Of a DNA stretch of 64,000 nt, positions 18,913 through 28,948 are shown in pieces. Both the position numbers and the translations under genes were made by a program. This DNA comes from an alpha proteobacterium BAL199 (GTDB lineage Bacteria; Pseudomonadota; Alphaproteobacteria; Thalassobaculales; Thalassobaculaceae), in the NCBI GenBank assembly GCA_000171835.1, contig ABHC01000009.1, forward strand, positions 124,001-188,000, read 5' to 3'. Each line of letters starts with the position of its first letter. Position 1 is the stretch's first letter. The notes under the pieces are model-generated. The model had not been told where the DNA came from. It searched no databases and saw only the letters and a program-made list of their open reading frames with translations.

Positions 18913-19053
18913 ATGATGACGCGGATCAAAGAGGTACTGACCCAGGACACCCTGACCACCCTGCTGCGCCGGTTGAGCCGACAGTTGCGGACCCTGGCGC
19001 GCCGGGCGATCTACCACCCCGAACGACGCTACATGCGCGGTCGCCGAACCTGA
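18913..19053 (+). CDS. Small basic hypothetical protein
   Basis: A 46-codon frame begins with tandem ATGs (18913 and 18916), preceded by GAGGACGAG. The product is strongly basic with a long amphipathic helix rich in Leu and Arg (LTTLLRRLSRQLRTLARRAI). The frame ends 11 bases before a strong hairpin, consistent with an independently terminated small gene. An in-frame extension back to 18793 is possible but looks noncoding. No family is recognised, so coding status is only moderately likely. Confidence 0.4.
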   Translation: MMTRIKEVLTQDTLTTLLRRLSRQLRTLARRAIYHPERRYMRGRRT

Positions 19054-19064
19054 GCGTCCGAGTA

Positions 19065-19100
19065 TTGCCCGAGCGAAGACGCAGTGCTTCGCTCGGGCAA
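19065..19100. terminator. Bidirectional hairpin between the small ORF and dctM
   Basis: A perfect 14-base-pair stem (TTGCCCGAGCGAAG and its complement) with an 8-base loop lies in the 52-base gap between the plus-strand small ORF and the minus-strand dctM stop. There is no long T tract, so it may act as a weak intrinsic terminator or an mRNA-end stabiliser for both convergent transcripts. Confidence 0.7.
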
Positions 19101-19105
19101 CACCG

Positions 19106-20506
19106 TCAGCGTATGACCAGTTCCGGCCCCATCAGCGTGTACGGCAGCCAGGTCGACAGGCCCGGCACGAACGTAACGATGATCAGGAACAAGAACAGGA
19201 TCATCACCCAAGGTGCCGCAGCCTTGACCACCTGAATGACGCTCATCCCGGTGATGCCTGACGTTACGAACAGGTTCAGCCCGATCGGCGGGGTGATCAT
19301 GCCGATCTCCATGTTCACCACCATGATGATGCCCAGGTGGATCGGGTCGATGCCGAGTTCGACCGCGATCGGGAACACCACCGGCGCAACGATCAACAGC
19401 AGGCCCGACGGTTCCATGAACTGACCGCCCAGCAACAGCAGCAGGTTGACCGCCAGCAGGAACGTCCACCAGGTAAACCCGGCGCCGAGCATCCATTCGG
19501 TGATCGATTGCGGAATCCGCTCGGTGGTCAGCACGTGCGCGAACAACAGCGCGTTGGCAATGATGAACATCAACATCACGGTCGTCTTGACCGAGTCGTT
19601 CATCACCTTCTGGGTGTCGCCGTGGAAGCAGGCCGGCACGAACCGGGAGGTCACCAGCCAGAGGTTGCGGCCAGCGGCACCGACCAGCCCCTCGTCCGCC
19701 TGACGCCACGACTGGCCCTGCAAGGGCCCCATGTCGCGGTAGACGAACAGCGCGATGAAGAACGAATAGACCGCCGCAACCGCCGCCGCCTCGGTCGGCG
19801 TGAACACGCCGCCGTAGATTCCGCCCAGGATGATGATGATCAGGAACAGGCCCCAGGCGGCACCCGAGAACGCCTCCCAGATCTCCCGAAACCCGGCCCA
19901 GGGCTGTGCCGGCAGATTCATGATGCGAGCGGCGACATAGATGCCGACCATCAGCATCAGGCCGGCTACCAATCCTGGGAACACGCCGGCCAGAAACATT
20001 CGGCCGACCGAGACGTCAGTGGCCGCAGCATACACCACCATCACGATCGACGGCGGGATCAGGATGCCTAGCGTTCCGGCGTTGCAGATCACGCCCGCCG
20101 CGAACTCTTTGGTGTAGCCGACCTGCCGCATGCCGGCGATCACGATCGTGCCGATCGCCACCACGGTGGCCGGCGACGACCCCGACAGTGCCGCGAACAT
20201 CATGCAGGCGAACACCCCCGCCATCGCCAAACCGCCACGGAACGACCCGACGATGGCGATTGCGAACCGGATGATCCGCCGTGCCACGCCGCCGGTCGAC
20301 ATGAACGCCGAGGCCAGGATGAAGAACGGGATCGCCAGCAGGGTGTAGTGCTCCGCGCTCTCGAAGAACTTCAGCGCGATCGACGCCAGCGAGTCGTTGG
20401 AGAAGAAGATGATGAGGGTCAGGCTCGCCAACCCGAGCGACACGGCTATCGGCACACCGGCAAACAGCAGGCCAAGAACCATGGCGAAGAGAATGAGGGA
20501 TTCCAT
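19106..20506 (-). CDS. dctM: TRAP transporter large permease, DctM family
   Basis: The 466-residue polytopic protein is the main channel subunit of a C4-dicarboxylate-type TRAP system. Conserved signatures include ALSGSSPATVVAIGTI, GTLGILIPPSI and the C-terminal EIGMITPPIGLN repeat of the two-fold architecture. It is about 40 residues longer than the usual DctM because of an extra segment (about residues 259-300, Trp- and Gln-rich) between FVYRDM and the VKTT helix. It lies 14 bases downstream of dctQ and ends the dctPQM unit. The hairpin at 19065-19100 follows. Confidence 0.95.
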   Translation of the reverse strand: MESLILFAMVLGLLFAGVPIAVSLGLASLTLIIFFSNDSLASIALKFFESAEHYTLLAIPFFILASAFMSTGGVARRIIRFAIAIVGSFRGGLAMAGVFACMMFAALSGSSPATVVAIGTIVIAGMRQVGYTKEFAAGVICNAGTLGILIPPSIVMVVYAAATDVSVGRMFLAGVFPGLVAGLMLMVGIYVAARIMNLPAQPWAGFREIWEAFSGAAWGLFLIIIILGGIYGGVFTPTEAAAVAAVYSFFIALFVYRDMGPLQGQSWRQADEGLVGAAGRNLWLVTSRFVPACFHGDTQKVMNDSVKTTVMLMFIIANALLFAHVLTTERIPQSITEWMLGAGFTWWTFLLAVNLLLLLGGQFMEPSGLLLIVAPVVFPIAVELGIDPIHLGIIMVVNMEIGMITPPIGLNLFVTSGITGMSVIQVVKAAAPWVMILFLFLIIVTFVPGLSTWLPYTLMGPELVIR

Positions 20507-20520
20507 CGGTGCGCTCCCGC

Positions 20521-21096
20521 CTAGCTCTTGACCACGCCTTCGTTCTCTCGAACGAGGTCTTCGGCCTCATGGCCAGCGGCCAGTGATTCCCGGCGACCGG
20601 TGACGATCGCCCAGCCGGCTTCAAGGGCGCGGAACGCGAACAGCGTCATGCCGATCGGCAGGATCGAGTAGATCATCCAGCGCGGCCAATGCAGGTCCTC
20701 GCTGCGAAGACCGATCTTGGCCATCTTGCCGACGTAGCCGGAGCCGCAGAGCTTGCCGGTGACGAACGGGTTGCCGCAGGAGCCATAGAAGAAGATCAAC
20801 GCGTAGACGACGCAGCACGCCACCGCGAACAGCACGAACCCCCGGTACACCGGTTTCGGGCACAGCCTGGTCAGCGCGTCGACGCCAAGGTGCCCGCCGA
20901 TCTTCAAGCCGTAGGAGCAGCCGAACAGGACCAGCCAGGCAAAACAGATGGTGGTCAACTCCAGCGCCGCGACCCAACCGGAGTTGAAAAGGTAGCGGGC
21001 AATCACCTGGCTGAAGGTGACAATGGTCATGGTCGCCAGCAACAGCGCCAGGATGGCGCGCTCGATCCGGTCGACCCAGTCTGAGACGGCCTGCAT
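20521..21096 (-). CDS. dctQ: TRAP transporter small permease, DctQ family
   Basis: The 191-residue protein has four membrane helices in the DctQ order (about residues 13-33, 43-62, 85-105 and 150-168). The conserved GLKIGGHLGVDAL motif follows helix 2. It pairs with DctM in the inner membrane. It lies 118 bases after dctP, separated by a GC-rich hairpin. It is slightly longer than average because of an extra periplasmic segment containing two Cys residues (GSCGNPFVTGKLCGSG). Confidence 0.93.
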   Translation of the reverse strand: MQAVSDWVDRIERAILALLLATMTIVTFSQVIARYLFNSGWVAALELTTICFAWLVLFGCSYGLKIGGHLGVDALTRLCPKPVYRGFVLFAVACCVVYALIFFYGSCGNPFVTGKLCGSGYVGKMAKIGLRSEDLHWPRWMIYSILPIGMTLFAFRALEAGWAIVTGRRESLAAGHEAEDLVRENEGVVKS

Positions 21097-21176
21097 GCGT
21101 CGATCCCCCCTTGTCGCGCGATTTTGTTGTCACTTTGTCGTGGATTGCCGGGCCGCGCGGCTCCCGGATCGGTGAC

Positions 21177-21201
21177 GGCGGCCCCGTATCGTGGGGCCGC
21201 C
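21177..21201 (-). terminator. Intercistronic hairpin between dctP and dctQ
   Basis: GGCGGCCCC and its exact complement form a nine-base-pair stem with a seven-base loop, starting 13 bases beyond the dctP stop in the direction of transcription. No T tract follows. In TRAP operons the binding protein is needed in excess over the membrane subunits. A hairpin here fits partial termination or 3-prime protection of dctP mRNA, which is inference. Confidence 0.6.
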
Positions 21202-21214
21202 GCTGCCGTATTGA

Positions 21215-22312
<1,098 letters not shown>

Positions 22313-22429
22313 TCAGCCAGGATTACTCGGACGAACGGGTTCGGGGTTTTGTTACAAAAACTTCCCGCGATGCAATATAATGTTGCCGCATCGCACCATC
22401 GACACGCATCCTCTGAAAACGTCCGGATT

Positions 22430-22470
22430 TCCACCCACTGTGGATCGGTGATCGTGTGGAAACCGACACA
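22430..22470. promoter_or_regulatory. Candidate DctD upstream activator sites
   Basis: Two imperfect dyads lie 130-170 bases upstream of the -24 element, directly after the dctD stop. One is TCCAC-N5-GTGGA at 22430-22444; the other is GTGTGGAAACCGACAC at 22455-22470, with GTGT and ACAC arms. Rhizobial DctD sites have the form TGTGCGGA-N2-TCCGCACA, which the second resembles loosely. Position fits an enhancer, but the match is weak. Confidence 0.4.
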
Positions 22471-22475
22471 GCCGC

Positions 22476-23834
22476 CTACAGCGCTTGCCTGCGGTACCGG
22501 GCCGGGTCGATGCCGTGGCGCTGCATCTTCTCGTACAGAGTCTTGCGGCCGATTCCGAGGCGTTGGTGTGCGTCGGTCACCGAGCCGTCCGTCTCTGACA
22601 GCGCCGCCTCGATCACCGCTTTTTCGAAGCGGTCGACCTGGGCTGACAAGCCTTCGCGGGATCCCGGGTCGGGTGTGTCGACACCTCCGTCCATCAGCGG
22701 ATCCAGCCCGATGACGGCTCGTTCGGCAGCATGCTGCAGCTCGCGCACATTACCCGGCCAGCGGTGTGTTCGCAGGCGCGACGACAGACCGGGATCGATC
22801 GGGCCGACATCGACTGCGTGCCTGGCGGCGTAGCGGTGACGGAAATGTTCGAACAAAATAGGGATGTCCTCGGCGCGGTCGCGCAGCGCCGGGATCGCGA
22901 TCGGTGCGACGGCGAGGCGGTAGTACAAGTCTTCGCGGAACCCGCCGCGCTCGGCTTTCTGCAGAAGGTCTTCCTTGGTCGCGGCGATCACCCGCACATC
23001 GACCGGAACCGGGACGTTGGAGCCGACCCGCTCGATCGCGCGCTCTTGCAGTACCCGCAGCAGCCGGACCTGGGAGTCCAGCGGCATCGACTCGATCTCG
23101 TCCAGGAACACCGTTCCACCCTTGGCAAACTCAAACCGGCCGATCCGACGACGCTGGGCACCGGTGAAAGCCCCCGCTTCGTGCCCGAACAACTCGCTCC
23201 CGATCAGAGTCTCCGGCAGCGCCCCGCAATTGATGGCAACGAACGGGCCGGAAGCCCGGTCGCTGGTCTGGTGCAGAGTGCGCGCCACCAGTTCCTTGCC
23301 GGCCCCGGTCTCCCCGGTGATCAAGACATCGACCCGGCGCGGACCGATCGAGCGGATCAGGCGGCGCAGAGCTTCGATCCGGGTCGACGCGCCGATGATC
23401 GCCGCCGCGGGATCCGAGGCCGTGCCGGCAGGGCGCTGCAAGGCCCTCAGCTCCTGGACCAACCGCCGCTTCTCCAGCGCGTGCGTGACCGTGAGAACCA
23501 GTTGCGCCGGATCGAACGGCTTCTCCAGGAAATCGTATGCGCCCGCGCGCATCGCCTCCACCGCGAGGGGAACATCGCCGTGGCCGGTCATCAGGATCAC
23601 CGGCAAATCCCGGTCGGCCGTCTGCACGGCCCGCAGCAGCGCGATGCCGTCAAGGCCCGGCATCCGGATATCGGTCACGACGATGCCGTTGGTGTCGGGG
23701 CCGAGCCACTTGACCACGGCGTCGGCGCGTTCGCTCGTCTCGACGCGCAGTCCCGCCAGTTCGAGCGACTGGGCGCAGGAGTGCAGCACGTCGGAGTCGT
23801 CGTCGATCAGGATCACCGTGCCGGTCTCGATCAC
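22476..23834 (-). CDS. dctD: Sigma-54-dependent response regulator, DctD family
   Basis: The 452-residue protein has three domains. The receiver (1-125) carries the acidic pocket DDDS and the phospho-acceptor in VVTDIRMPG. The AAA+ domain (about 150-380) has Walker A GETGAGKE, GAFTGA for sigma-54 contact, and Walker B GGTVFLDEIES. A Fis-type helix-turn-helix closes the protein (VTDAHQRLGIGRKTLYEKM). Its start overlaps the end of dctB by four bases. It likely activates dctPQM through the promoter at 22287-22301 when phosphorylated by DctB. Confidence 0.95.
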   Translation of the reverse strand: MIETGTVILIDDDSDVLHSCAQSLELAGLRVETSERADAVVKWLGPDTNGIVVTDIRMPGLDGIALLRAVQTADRDLPVILMTGHGDVPLAVEAMRAGAYDFLEKPFDPAQLVLTVTHALEKRRLVQELRALQRPAGTASDPAAAIIGASTRIEALRRLIRSIGPRRVDVLITGETGAGKELVARTLHQTSDRASGPFVAINCGALPETLIGSELFGHEAGAFTGAQRRRIGRFEFAKGGTVFLDEIESMPLDSQVRLLRVLQERAIERVGSNVPVPVDVRVIAATKEDLLQKAERGGFREDLYYRLAVAPIAIPALRDRAEDIPILFEHFRHRYAARHAVDVGPIDPGLSSRLRTHRWPGNVRELQHAAERAVIGLDPLMDGGVDTPDPGSREGLSAQVDRFEKAVIEAALSETDGSVTDAHQRLGIGRKTLYEKMQRHGIDPARYRRQAL

Positions 23835-25606
23835 TCCGCCGCCTCCGCCTGGCTCGCGTGCAGGGTCAACCGGAACACCGCTCCGCCGCGCGGCGCATCG
23901 CCAACGGTGAGCGTGCCGCCCATGTCGCGCATGATCGAGTACGCGATCGACAGACCAAGGCCAAGTCCGGCCCCCGGCTCTTTGGTGGTGTACATCGGCT
24001 CGAAGATCCGGTCGCGACTGTCGGCCGGGACGCCCGGGCCGCTGTCGGCCACCGAGATCTCCACGACGTCCCCGGTGTCGACCGCGTCGAGCACGATCCA
24101 GCGTTCGCTCCCGCCGGCAACCGCGTCGAGAGCGTTGGTCAGCAGGTTTACGAACACCTGCTCAAGGCGCACCGGATCAGCGCGCACTGATATGCCCGAA
24201 ATGCCCGAACCCACCCGGATCGACACCGACGCATCGCGCGCCTGATGGGCCACCAGCTGCAGGGCGGGCTGTACCACCGCCACCAGGGGTGTGTGCCCGA
24301 GCGTCAACCGGCCCTTGCGGGCGAACGCCTTAAGGTGACGAATCAGACGATTGGCACGCTCGGTAACCTCGGCGATGGTCTGCAGGTTCGCCTGGACCGC
24401 CTCCATCCGACCGGCGGCGAGCAGCTTCAGGGTGTTGTCGGCATAGGAACGGATAGCGGTGATCGGCTGGTTCAGCTCGTGGCCAAGACCGGTCAGCATC
24501 TGGCCCAGCGCCGCCATCTTCTCGGCCTGGACCAGTTCGTCCTGGGCCATCGCCAGATCGGCGGTGCGCTCCTCCACCCGGCGCTCCAGGTCGGCGGCGG
24601 CGCGCTGCAGGGCAATCCGGCTGCGCTCCTCCAGCTCCAGCTTCTCGCGCATGGCCCGGCGGCGCTGCACCGAAGCCCACAGCGCACCGGCAAGCGCCAG
24701 CAGCGCGACCCCGGCGATCAGCGTCACCGCCAGGATCTGGGCCTCAGCCGCGGCCGTGCCGGCCAGCATCACCGCCGTCCAGCCGGCGTCCGGCATGTCC
24801 TGGCGCAACCGCAGGAACCGTCCCGGCGTATCGCCGCCCAGCGTGACGATCGGGACCTCGACGCCGCGTTTGCCAGTGTCGGAGATCGGCAGGGGAGCAC
24901 GGTCGATCCGGTCATACCGTCGGGTCTGCGACAACCGCGCGCGATCGCTGTCGACCAAGGGCCGCGTTGACCGGAACAGCCAGTCGGGCCGGTCCGACAT
25001 GAAGACCATGCGGGCGTCGTCGACCACCAGCATGTGGTCGCTGGGGCCGTGCCAGACCCGCTCCATGTCCTCGACGTCGACCTTCACCGCCAACACGCCC
25101 ACCGCCTCGCCATCGCGGCGGACCGGGTAGGCGAAGTAGTAGCCGCGCTTGTTGGACGTGGTCCCGAGCGCGAAGAACCGGCCCAGCCGACCCTGCATCG
25201 CCTCGATGAAATACGGCCGGTACGCGAAATTCTGGCCGACGAAGGTCGGACGATCGTTCCAGTTGCTGGCGGCGATCGTGGTGCCGTCGCCGTCCATCAC
25301 GTAGACGTCCGACGCACCGATCACCCGGGCGGTGCGCACATACAACCGGTTGGCCGTCGCGACCGCGTCCGGGGTCGGGCCGCGGTCTCCGAACAGGTCC
25401 CTGGTCACCGGATGCTCGGCCAGCACCACCGGCTGGGAACGGAACTTGTCGAGTTGCCCGCGCAGGGTCGCAACATACAGGTCCAGGGTGGCCCGGCTCT
25501 GCACCTCCAGCTGGTCGTACACCAGGTGCGACACGCCACGATGGATGGCCAGCAGGGCTACCATCAGCACCAGGGCCCAGATCGGAATCAGGATCGGTCG
25601 CGTCAC
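23831..25606 (-). CDS. dctB: C4-dicarboxylate sensor histidine kinase, DctB family
   Basis: The 591-residue membrane kinase has two membrane helices (about residues 5-25 and 275-297) bracketing a double-PAS (dCache-like) periplasmic sensor. The sensor includes the NRPTFVGQNFAYRPYF segment and GRFFALGTTSNKRGYYFA, which line the dicarboxylate pocket in DctB proteins. A coiled coil leads to the phospho-acceptor box GLGHELNQPITAIRSY and to an HATPase_c domain with GAGLGLGLSIAYSI. It overlaps dctD by four bases and is presumed to sense external succinate or malate. Confidence 0.94.
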   Translation of the reverse strand: MTRPILIPIWALVLMVALLAIHRGVSHLVYDQLEVQSRATLDLYVATLRGQLDKFRSQPVVLAEHPVTRDLFGDRGPTPDAVATANRLYVRTARVIGASDVYVMDGDGTTIAASNWNDRPTFVGQNFAYRPYFIEAMQGRLGRFFALGTTSNKRGYYFAYPVRRDGEAVGVLAVKVDVEDMERVWHGPSDHMLVVDDARMVFMSDRPDWLFRSTRPLVDSDRARLSQTRRYDRIDRAPLPISDTGKRGVEVPIVTLGGDTPGRFLRLRQDMPDAGWTAVMLAGTAAAEAQILAVTLIAGVALLALAGALWASVQRRRAMREKLELEERSRIALQRAAADLERRVEERTADLAMAQDELVQAEKMAALGQMLTGLGHELNQPITAIRSYADNTLKLLAAGRMEAVQANLQTIAEVTERANRLIRHLKAFARKGRLTLGHTPLVAVVQPALQLVAHQARDASVSIRVGSGISGISVRADPVRLEQVFVNLLTNALDAVAGGSERWIVLDAVDTGDVVEISVADSGPGVPADSRDRIFEPMYTTKEPGAGLGLGLSIAYSIMRDMGGTLTVGDAPRGGAVFRLTLHASQAEAAE

Positions 25607-25704
25607 GGCTTCGGCCCGGCAGCGGTTGCGTGTGGCGCCAGGACCGGCGCCGTTCGCCCTTTATGCCGCGACTGCGGCTAAATCGCGACCGTAGTCAGCG
25701 TTGC

Positions 25705-26163
25705 TCAGGCCTCGGGCACCAATGGACGGACCTTCAGGGTCGTGCCTTCCACGTCAACGACCTCGACCTTGGTGCCGGCCGGTAGGTCCTGCACGCACAT
25801 CGCCCGCCAGCGACTGTCGCCGACCTTCACCGCACCGTAGCCGTCCTCAATGGCCTCGATCACCGTGACGTGGTGGCCGATCGCCGAACGACCGCGCTGG
25901 TTCAACGCCGCGCTGTTGCTGTCATCGCCGGCGCGGAACCGCCGCGCCGCCCAACGCACCGGAAAGTACGAGACGAACGCCAGGGTCGCGAAGATCACCA
26001 TCTGGTAGGCGGGACCAAGATCGACGCACGCCACGATCAGGCCGGTGACAATGCCTGCAATGCCGAACCACAGCAGAACGTTGGTTGGCAACACCATTTC
26101 GCCAAGCGCAAGCACCAGACCGAGCGCGATCCAATGCCAGGCTTCGGGGTGAAACTCGTTCAC
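25705..26163 (-). CDS. NfeD-family membrane protein
   Basis: The 152-residue protein has two or three N-terminal membrane helices (about residues 10-80) and a soluble C-terminal OB-fold (GHHVTVIEAIEDGYGAVKVGDSRWRA). This is the short NfeD form without the ClpP-like protease domain. NfeD proteins partner with SPFH/stomatin proteins, and the SPFH gene lies 27 bases upstream on the same strand. Role: membrane microdomain scaffold or quality control; mechanism unclear. Confidence 0.9.
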   Translation of the reverse strand: MNEFHPEAWHWIALGLVLALGEMVLPTNVLLWFGIAGIVTGLIVACVDLGPAYQMVIFATLAFVSYFPVRWAARRFRAGDDSNSAALNQRGRSAIGHHVTVIEAIEDGYGAVKVGDSRWRAMCVQDLPAGTKVEVVDVEGTTLKVRPLVPEA

Positions 26164-26190
26164 GCGCGCCAGTCCTCCACCACCAGTCGA

Positions 26191-27222
26191 TCAGCTCCGA
26201 GGAGGGGTTGCCGGCGGCGATATCGTCGGTGCCGAGCCGCGCCGAGCGGCAGGACGCGCACCACCGGAGCCACCAGATCCGGACCCGCCGGAATCCGGCC
26301 CCAGTTCGCTCAGCAGTTCGCGAATGCCCCCGATCGAGCCGAGCAGGCTGGTTGCTTCGAGCGGCAGGAACACGGTCTTCTGGTTCGACGATCGCGCGAA
26401 CTCGGCCAGCGCCTCGGTGTATTTCTGGGCGACGAAGTAGTTCACTGCGTCGCGCCCACCCTTGTTGATCGCCTTGGCGACCGATTCAGTAGCGTTCGCC
26501 TCGGCCTCTGCCAGCCGCTCACGGGCCTCGGCCTCGCGGCGGGCGGCTTCCAGGTCGCCCTCGGCCTTGAGGATCTTCGACTGCTTGTCTCCCTCGGCCC
26601 GCTCGATCTGCGACTGCCGGTACCCTTGGGCTTCCAGGATCAACGCGCGCTTCTCACGCTCGGCCTTCATCTGCGCGCCCATGGCGTCCAGCAGATCCTG
26701 CGGAGGTGAAATATCCTTGATCTCGACCCGGGTAATCTTGGTGCCCCAGGGATCGGTCGCTTCGTCCATGGTGTGCAAGATCTTGCGGTTCATGTCTTCG
26801 CGTGACGACAGCGCCGCGTCCAGATCGGTATTGCCGAGCACCGATCGGATGTTGGTCAACGCCAGATTGGTCAGGGCCCGCTCCAGTTCGCGCACCTCAT
26901 AGGCGGCACGCCGCGCATCCACCACCTGATAGAAGACGATGGCGTCGACCGTGACCGACGCGTTGTCCCGGGTGATCACGTCCTGTTCGGGGACGTCGAG
27001 CACGTTCTCCATCATGTTGATGCGGCGGCCGACCTTGCTGAACAACGGGTTGATCAGTCCCAGGCCCGGCGGCAGCGTGCGCACGTAGCGTCCGAACCGC
27101 TCGACCGTCCATTCCTGGCCCTGTGGCACGATCTTGATGCCCTTGACCACCAGCACGCCGATGGCGACGGCCAGAACGACCAGCGCGATATTGGTACCTG
27201 TCAGGAACGCGTCGATGGGCAT
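26191..27222 (-). CDS. SPFH/band-7 domain protein, stomatin-like (QmcA type)
   Basis: The start at 27222 gives an N-terminal membrane anchor (residues 10-30) as in QmcA. A long upstream in-frame extension of 87 residues is Arg/Pro-rich and is rejected. The SPFH domain (about 33-205) starts KIVPQGQEWTVERFGRY and includes VLDVPEQDVITRDNASVTVDA. A helical region with EAQGYRQSQIERAEGDKQ follows, and the C terminus is a low-complexity Gly/Ser/Pro tail. The length is 343 residues. It forms oligomeric cages in the inner membrane, usually with NfeD encoded next to it, as here. Confidence 0.93.
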   Translation of the reverse strand: MPIDAFLTGTNIALVVLAVAIGVLVVKGIKIVPQGQEWTVERFGRYVRTLPPGLGLINPLFSKVGRRINMMENVLDVPEQDVITRDNASVTVDAIVFYQVVDARRAAYEVRELERALTNLALTNIRSVLGNTDLDAALSSREDMNRKILHTMDEATDPWGTKITRVEIKDISPPQDLLDAMGAQMKAEREKRALILEAQGYRQSQIERAEGDKQSKILKAEGDLEAARREAEARERLAEAEANATESVAKAINKGGRDAVNYFVAQKYTEALAEFARSSNQKTVFLPLEATSLLGSIGGIRELLSELGPDSGGSGSGGSGGARPAARRGSAPTISPPATPPRS

Positions 27223-27386
27223 AGGCCACTCCGGTTCGATACTGTGCACTTGCTGGCGGCCGGCGCGCGCCCCAACCGGGGAATGGCACACCGCCGCCGC
27301 AACCTTTATATGGGATCGCGAACGGCGTGACGACGGGAACCTGTTCCGACTGACGGCGCTGCGACCAAAGGGGCACCTCACCGGGT

Positions 27387-28055
27387 ATGATCCGATCGCT
27401 GCGACGTTGGACACTTGTGGCACTAGCGGTCGTGGTCGGGCTGCCGGTGCTGGTGGTCCTGGCCTATCGGATCGTACCGCCACCGATCACGCCGCTGATG
27501 CTGTTGCGCGACGCGCCGATCGACCGGCGCTGGGTGCCGCTGTCCGCCATCGCACCAGCCTTGCCGCGGGCGGTCATTGCCGCCGAGGACAATCTGTTCT
27601 GCCGGCATTGGGGCGTCGACTGGCAATCGCTGTCGGCGGCGGTCGAAGCCTATTCGGATGGCGAGCGGGCCGGCGGCGGTTCGACGATCACCATGCAGAC
27701 CGCCAAGAACCTTTTCCTGTGGCCGGACCGCCATGCAGTGCGCAAGGCGCTGGAGTTCCCGCTGACTCTTCTGATCGAAACCGTCTGGCCGAAGCAACGG
27801 ATCCTGGAGGTCTACCTGAACATCGTGGAGTGGGGCGACGGGATCTACGGGGCGGAGGCCGCAGCCCGCCATCACTTCGGCAGATCCGCCGCCGAGTTGA
27901 GCACGCGCGAAGCCGCCCGGCTGGCCGCCGTTCTGCCGAGCCCGCTGAAATGGTCGGCCAGCCGGCCCGGCGACTATGTCGCCCGCCGAACCGCGATCAT
28001 CGAGCGCCGGGTCCGCCAACTCGGCCCGTTGCTCGACTGTGCGCCCGGCGGATGA
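27387..28055 (+). CDS. mtgA: Monofunctional peptidoglycan glycosyltransferase
   Basis: The 222-residue protein has one N-terminal membrane helix (about residues 9-28) followed by a GT51 domain. The catalytic Glu is in AVIAAEDNLFCRHWG, and GGSTITMQTAKNLFLW and RILEVYLNIVEWG are the other family motifs. It polymerises lipid II into glycan strands on the periplasmic face and lacks a transpeptidase domain. The gene converges with the SDR gene, with 10 bases between their stops. Confidence 0.95.
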   Translation: MIRSLRRWTLVALAVVVGLPVLVVLAYRIVPPPITPLMLLRDAPIDRRWVPLSAIAPALPRAVIAAEDNLFCRHWGVDWQSLSAAVEAYSDGERAGGGSTITMQTAKNLFLWPDRHAVRKALEFPLTLLIETVWPKQRILEVYLNIVEWGDGIYGAEAAARHHFGRSAAELSTREAARLAAVLPSPLKWSASRPGDYVARRTAIIERRVRQLGPLLDCAPGG

Positions 28056-28065
28056 CCAGCCGCGC

Positions 28066-28815
28066 TCAACTCAGGTTCTGCCCACCATCGACGCTGACCG
28101 TCTGGCCGGTCACCCAGGACGCAGCGTCCGACAGCAGGAAGGCGCCGACCCGCGCCACCTCGTCCGGCTTGCCCATTCGGCCGAACGGAATGGTGGCTAA
28201 GGTACGGTTATAGACCTCCGGCGTCTCCGCCTTGCGGCGCGCCCAGACACCGCCCGGAAACTCGATTGAGCCGGGTGCGATGCAGTTCACCCGGATGCGC
28301 TGCTTGGCGTAGCTCAGAGCGTGCGACTGGGTGAGTTGGATCACCGCCGCCTTGACCGCGCCGTACGGGATGTTTCCCGACGGTCCGATGCCGGAGATCG
28401 ACGAGATGTTGAGAACGGCACCTGCGCCGGATTTCTCCAGATGCGGCGCTGCCGCCCAGGTGGCCCGCACCACCCCCATCAGGTCGACATCAAGGCCGCG
28501 TTTCCAGCCGTCCTCGTCGTCCGTCGACCCGAAGCCCGAAGGGTTGTTGACAAGGGCGTCGATGCCGCCGAGCGCTTTCGCCGCGTCCGCCACGTAGCGG
28601 GCGATCGCATACGGGTCGCCGACGTCGCAGGCGCCGCCATGCACCGCGCCGCCATGGGTCTTCAGTCGCTCCACGGCGGCGGCGACACCCTCCGCTCCCC
28701 GCGCGCAGACCGACACCGCCGCACCTTCCTCGGCACAAGCCTCGGCAATTGCGAAGCCGATTCCGCGGGTGCCGCCGGTGACGACCACGCGCTTGCCCTT
28801 CAGTCCCAGATCCAT
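28066..28815 (-). CDS. Short-chain dehydrogenase/reductase
   Basis: From the Met at 28815 the product is 249 residues, the normal SDR size; the upstream in-frame extension of 45 codons is noncoding in character. It has the TGGTRGIGFA cofactor loop, NNPSGFG in place of the usual NNAG, Ser of ISSISGIG, and YGAVK for the catalytic Tyr-Lys pair. It ends with VTGQTVSVDGGQNLS. The substrate is unknown. It is divergent from the class V aminotransferase gene across 133 bases. Confidence 0.92.
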   Translation of the reverse strand: MDLGLKGKRVVVTGGTRGIGFAIAEACAEEGAAVSVCARGAEGVAAAVERLKTHGGAVHGGACDVGDPYAIARYVADAAKALGGIDALVNNPSGFGSTDDEDGWKRGLDVDLMGVVRATWAAAPHLEKSGAGAVLNISSISGIGPSGNIPYGAVKAAVIQLTQSHALSYAKQRIRVNCIAPGSIEFPGGVWARRKAETPEVYNRTLATIPFGRMGKPDEVARVGAFLLSDAASWVTGQTVSVDGGQNLS

Positions 28816-28948
28816 CGTCGATGCCCTCGCTCGAACAGATTGCTGCCACGACTGTAGCCGGGAAACCGAATGGGACTCCATGATGCCGTTGCGCGTTGTC
28901 CCGGCTCCTGCTTCGATACCGGTTCCTGCCACCGAAGGTTCCCGTGAC

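Noticed and set aside
26085-26902. Plus-strand frames opposite the SPFH gene
   Set aside because: Ser/Arg-rich shadows of the SPFH coding strand.
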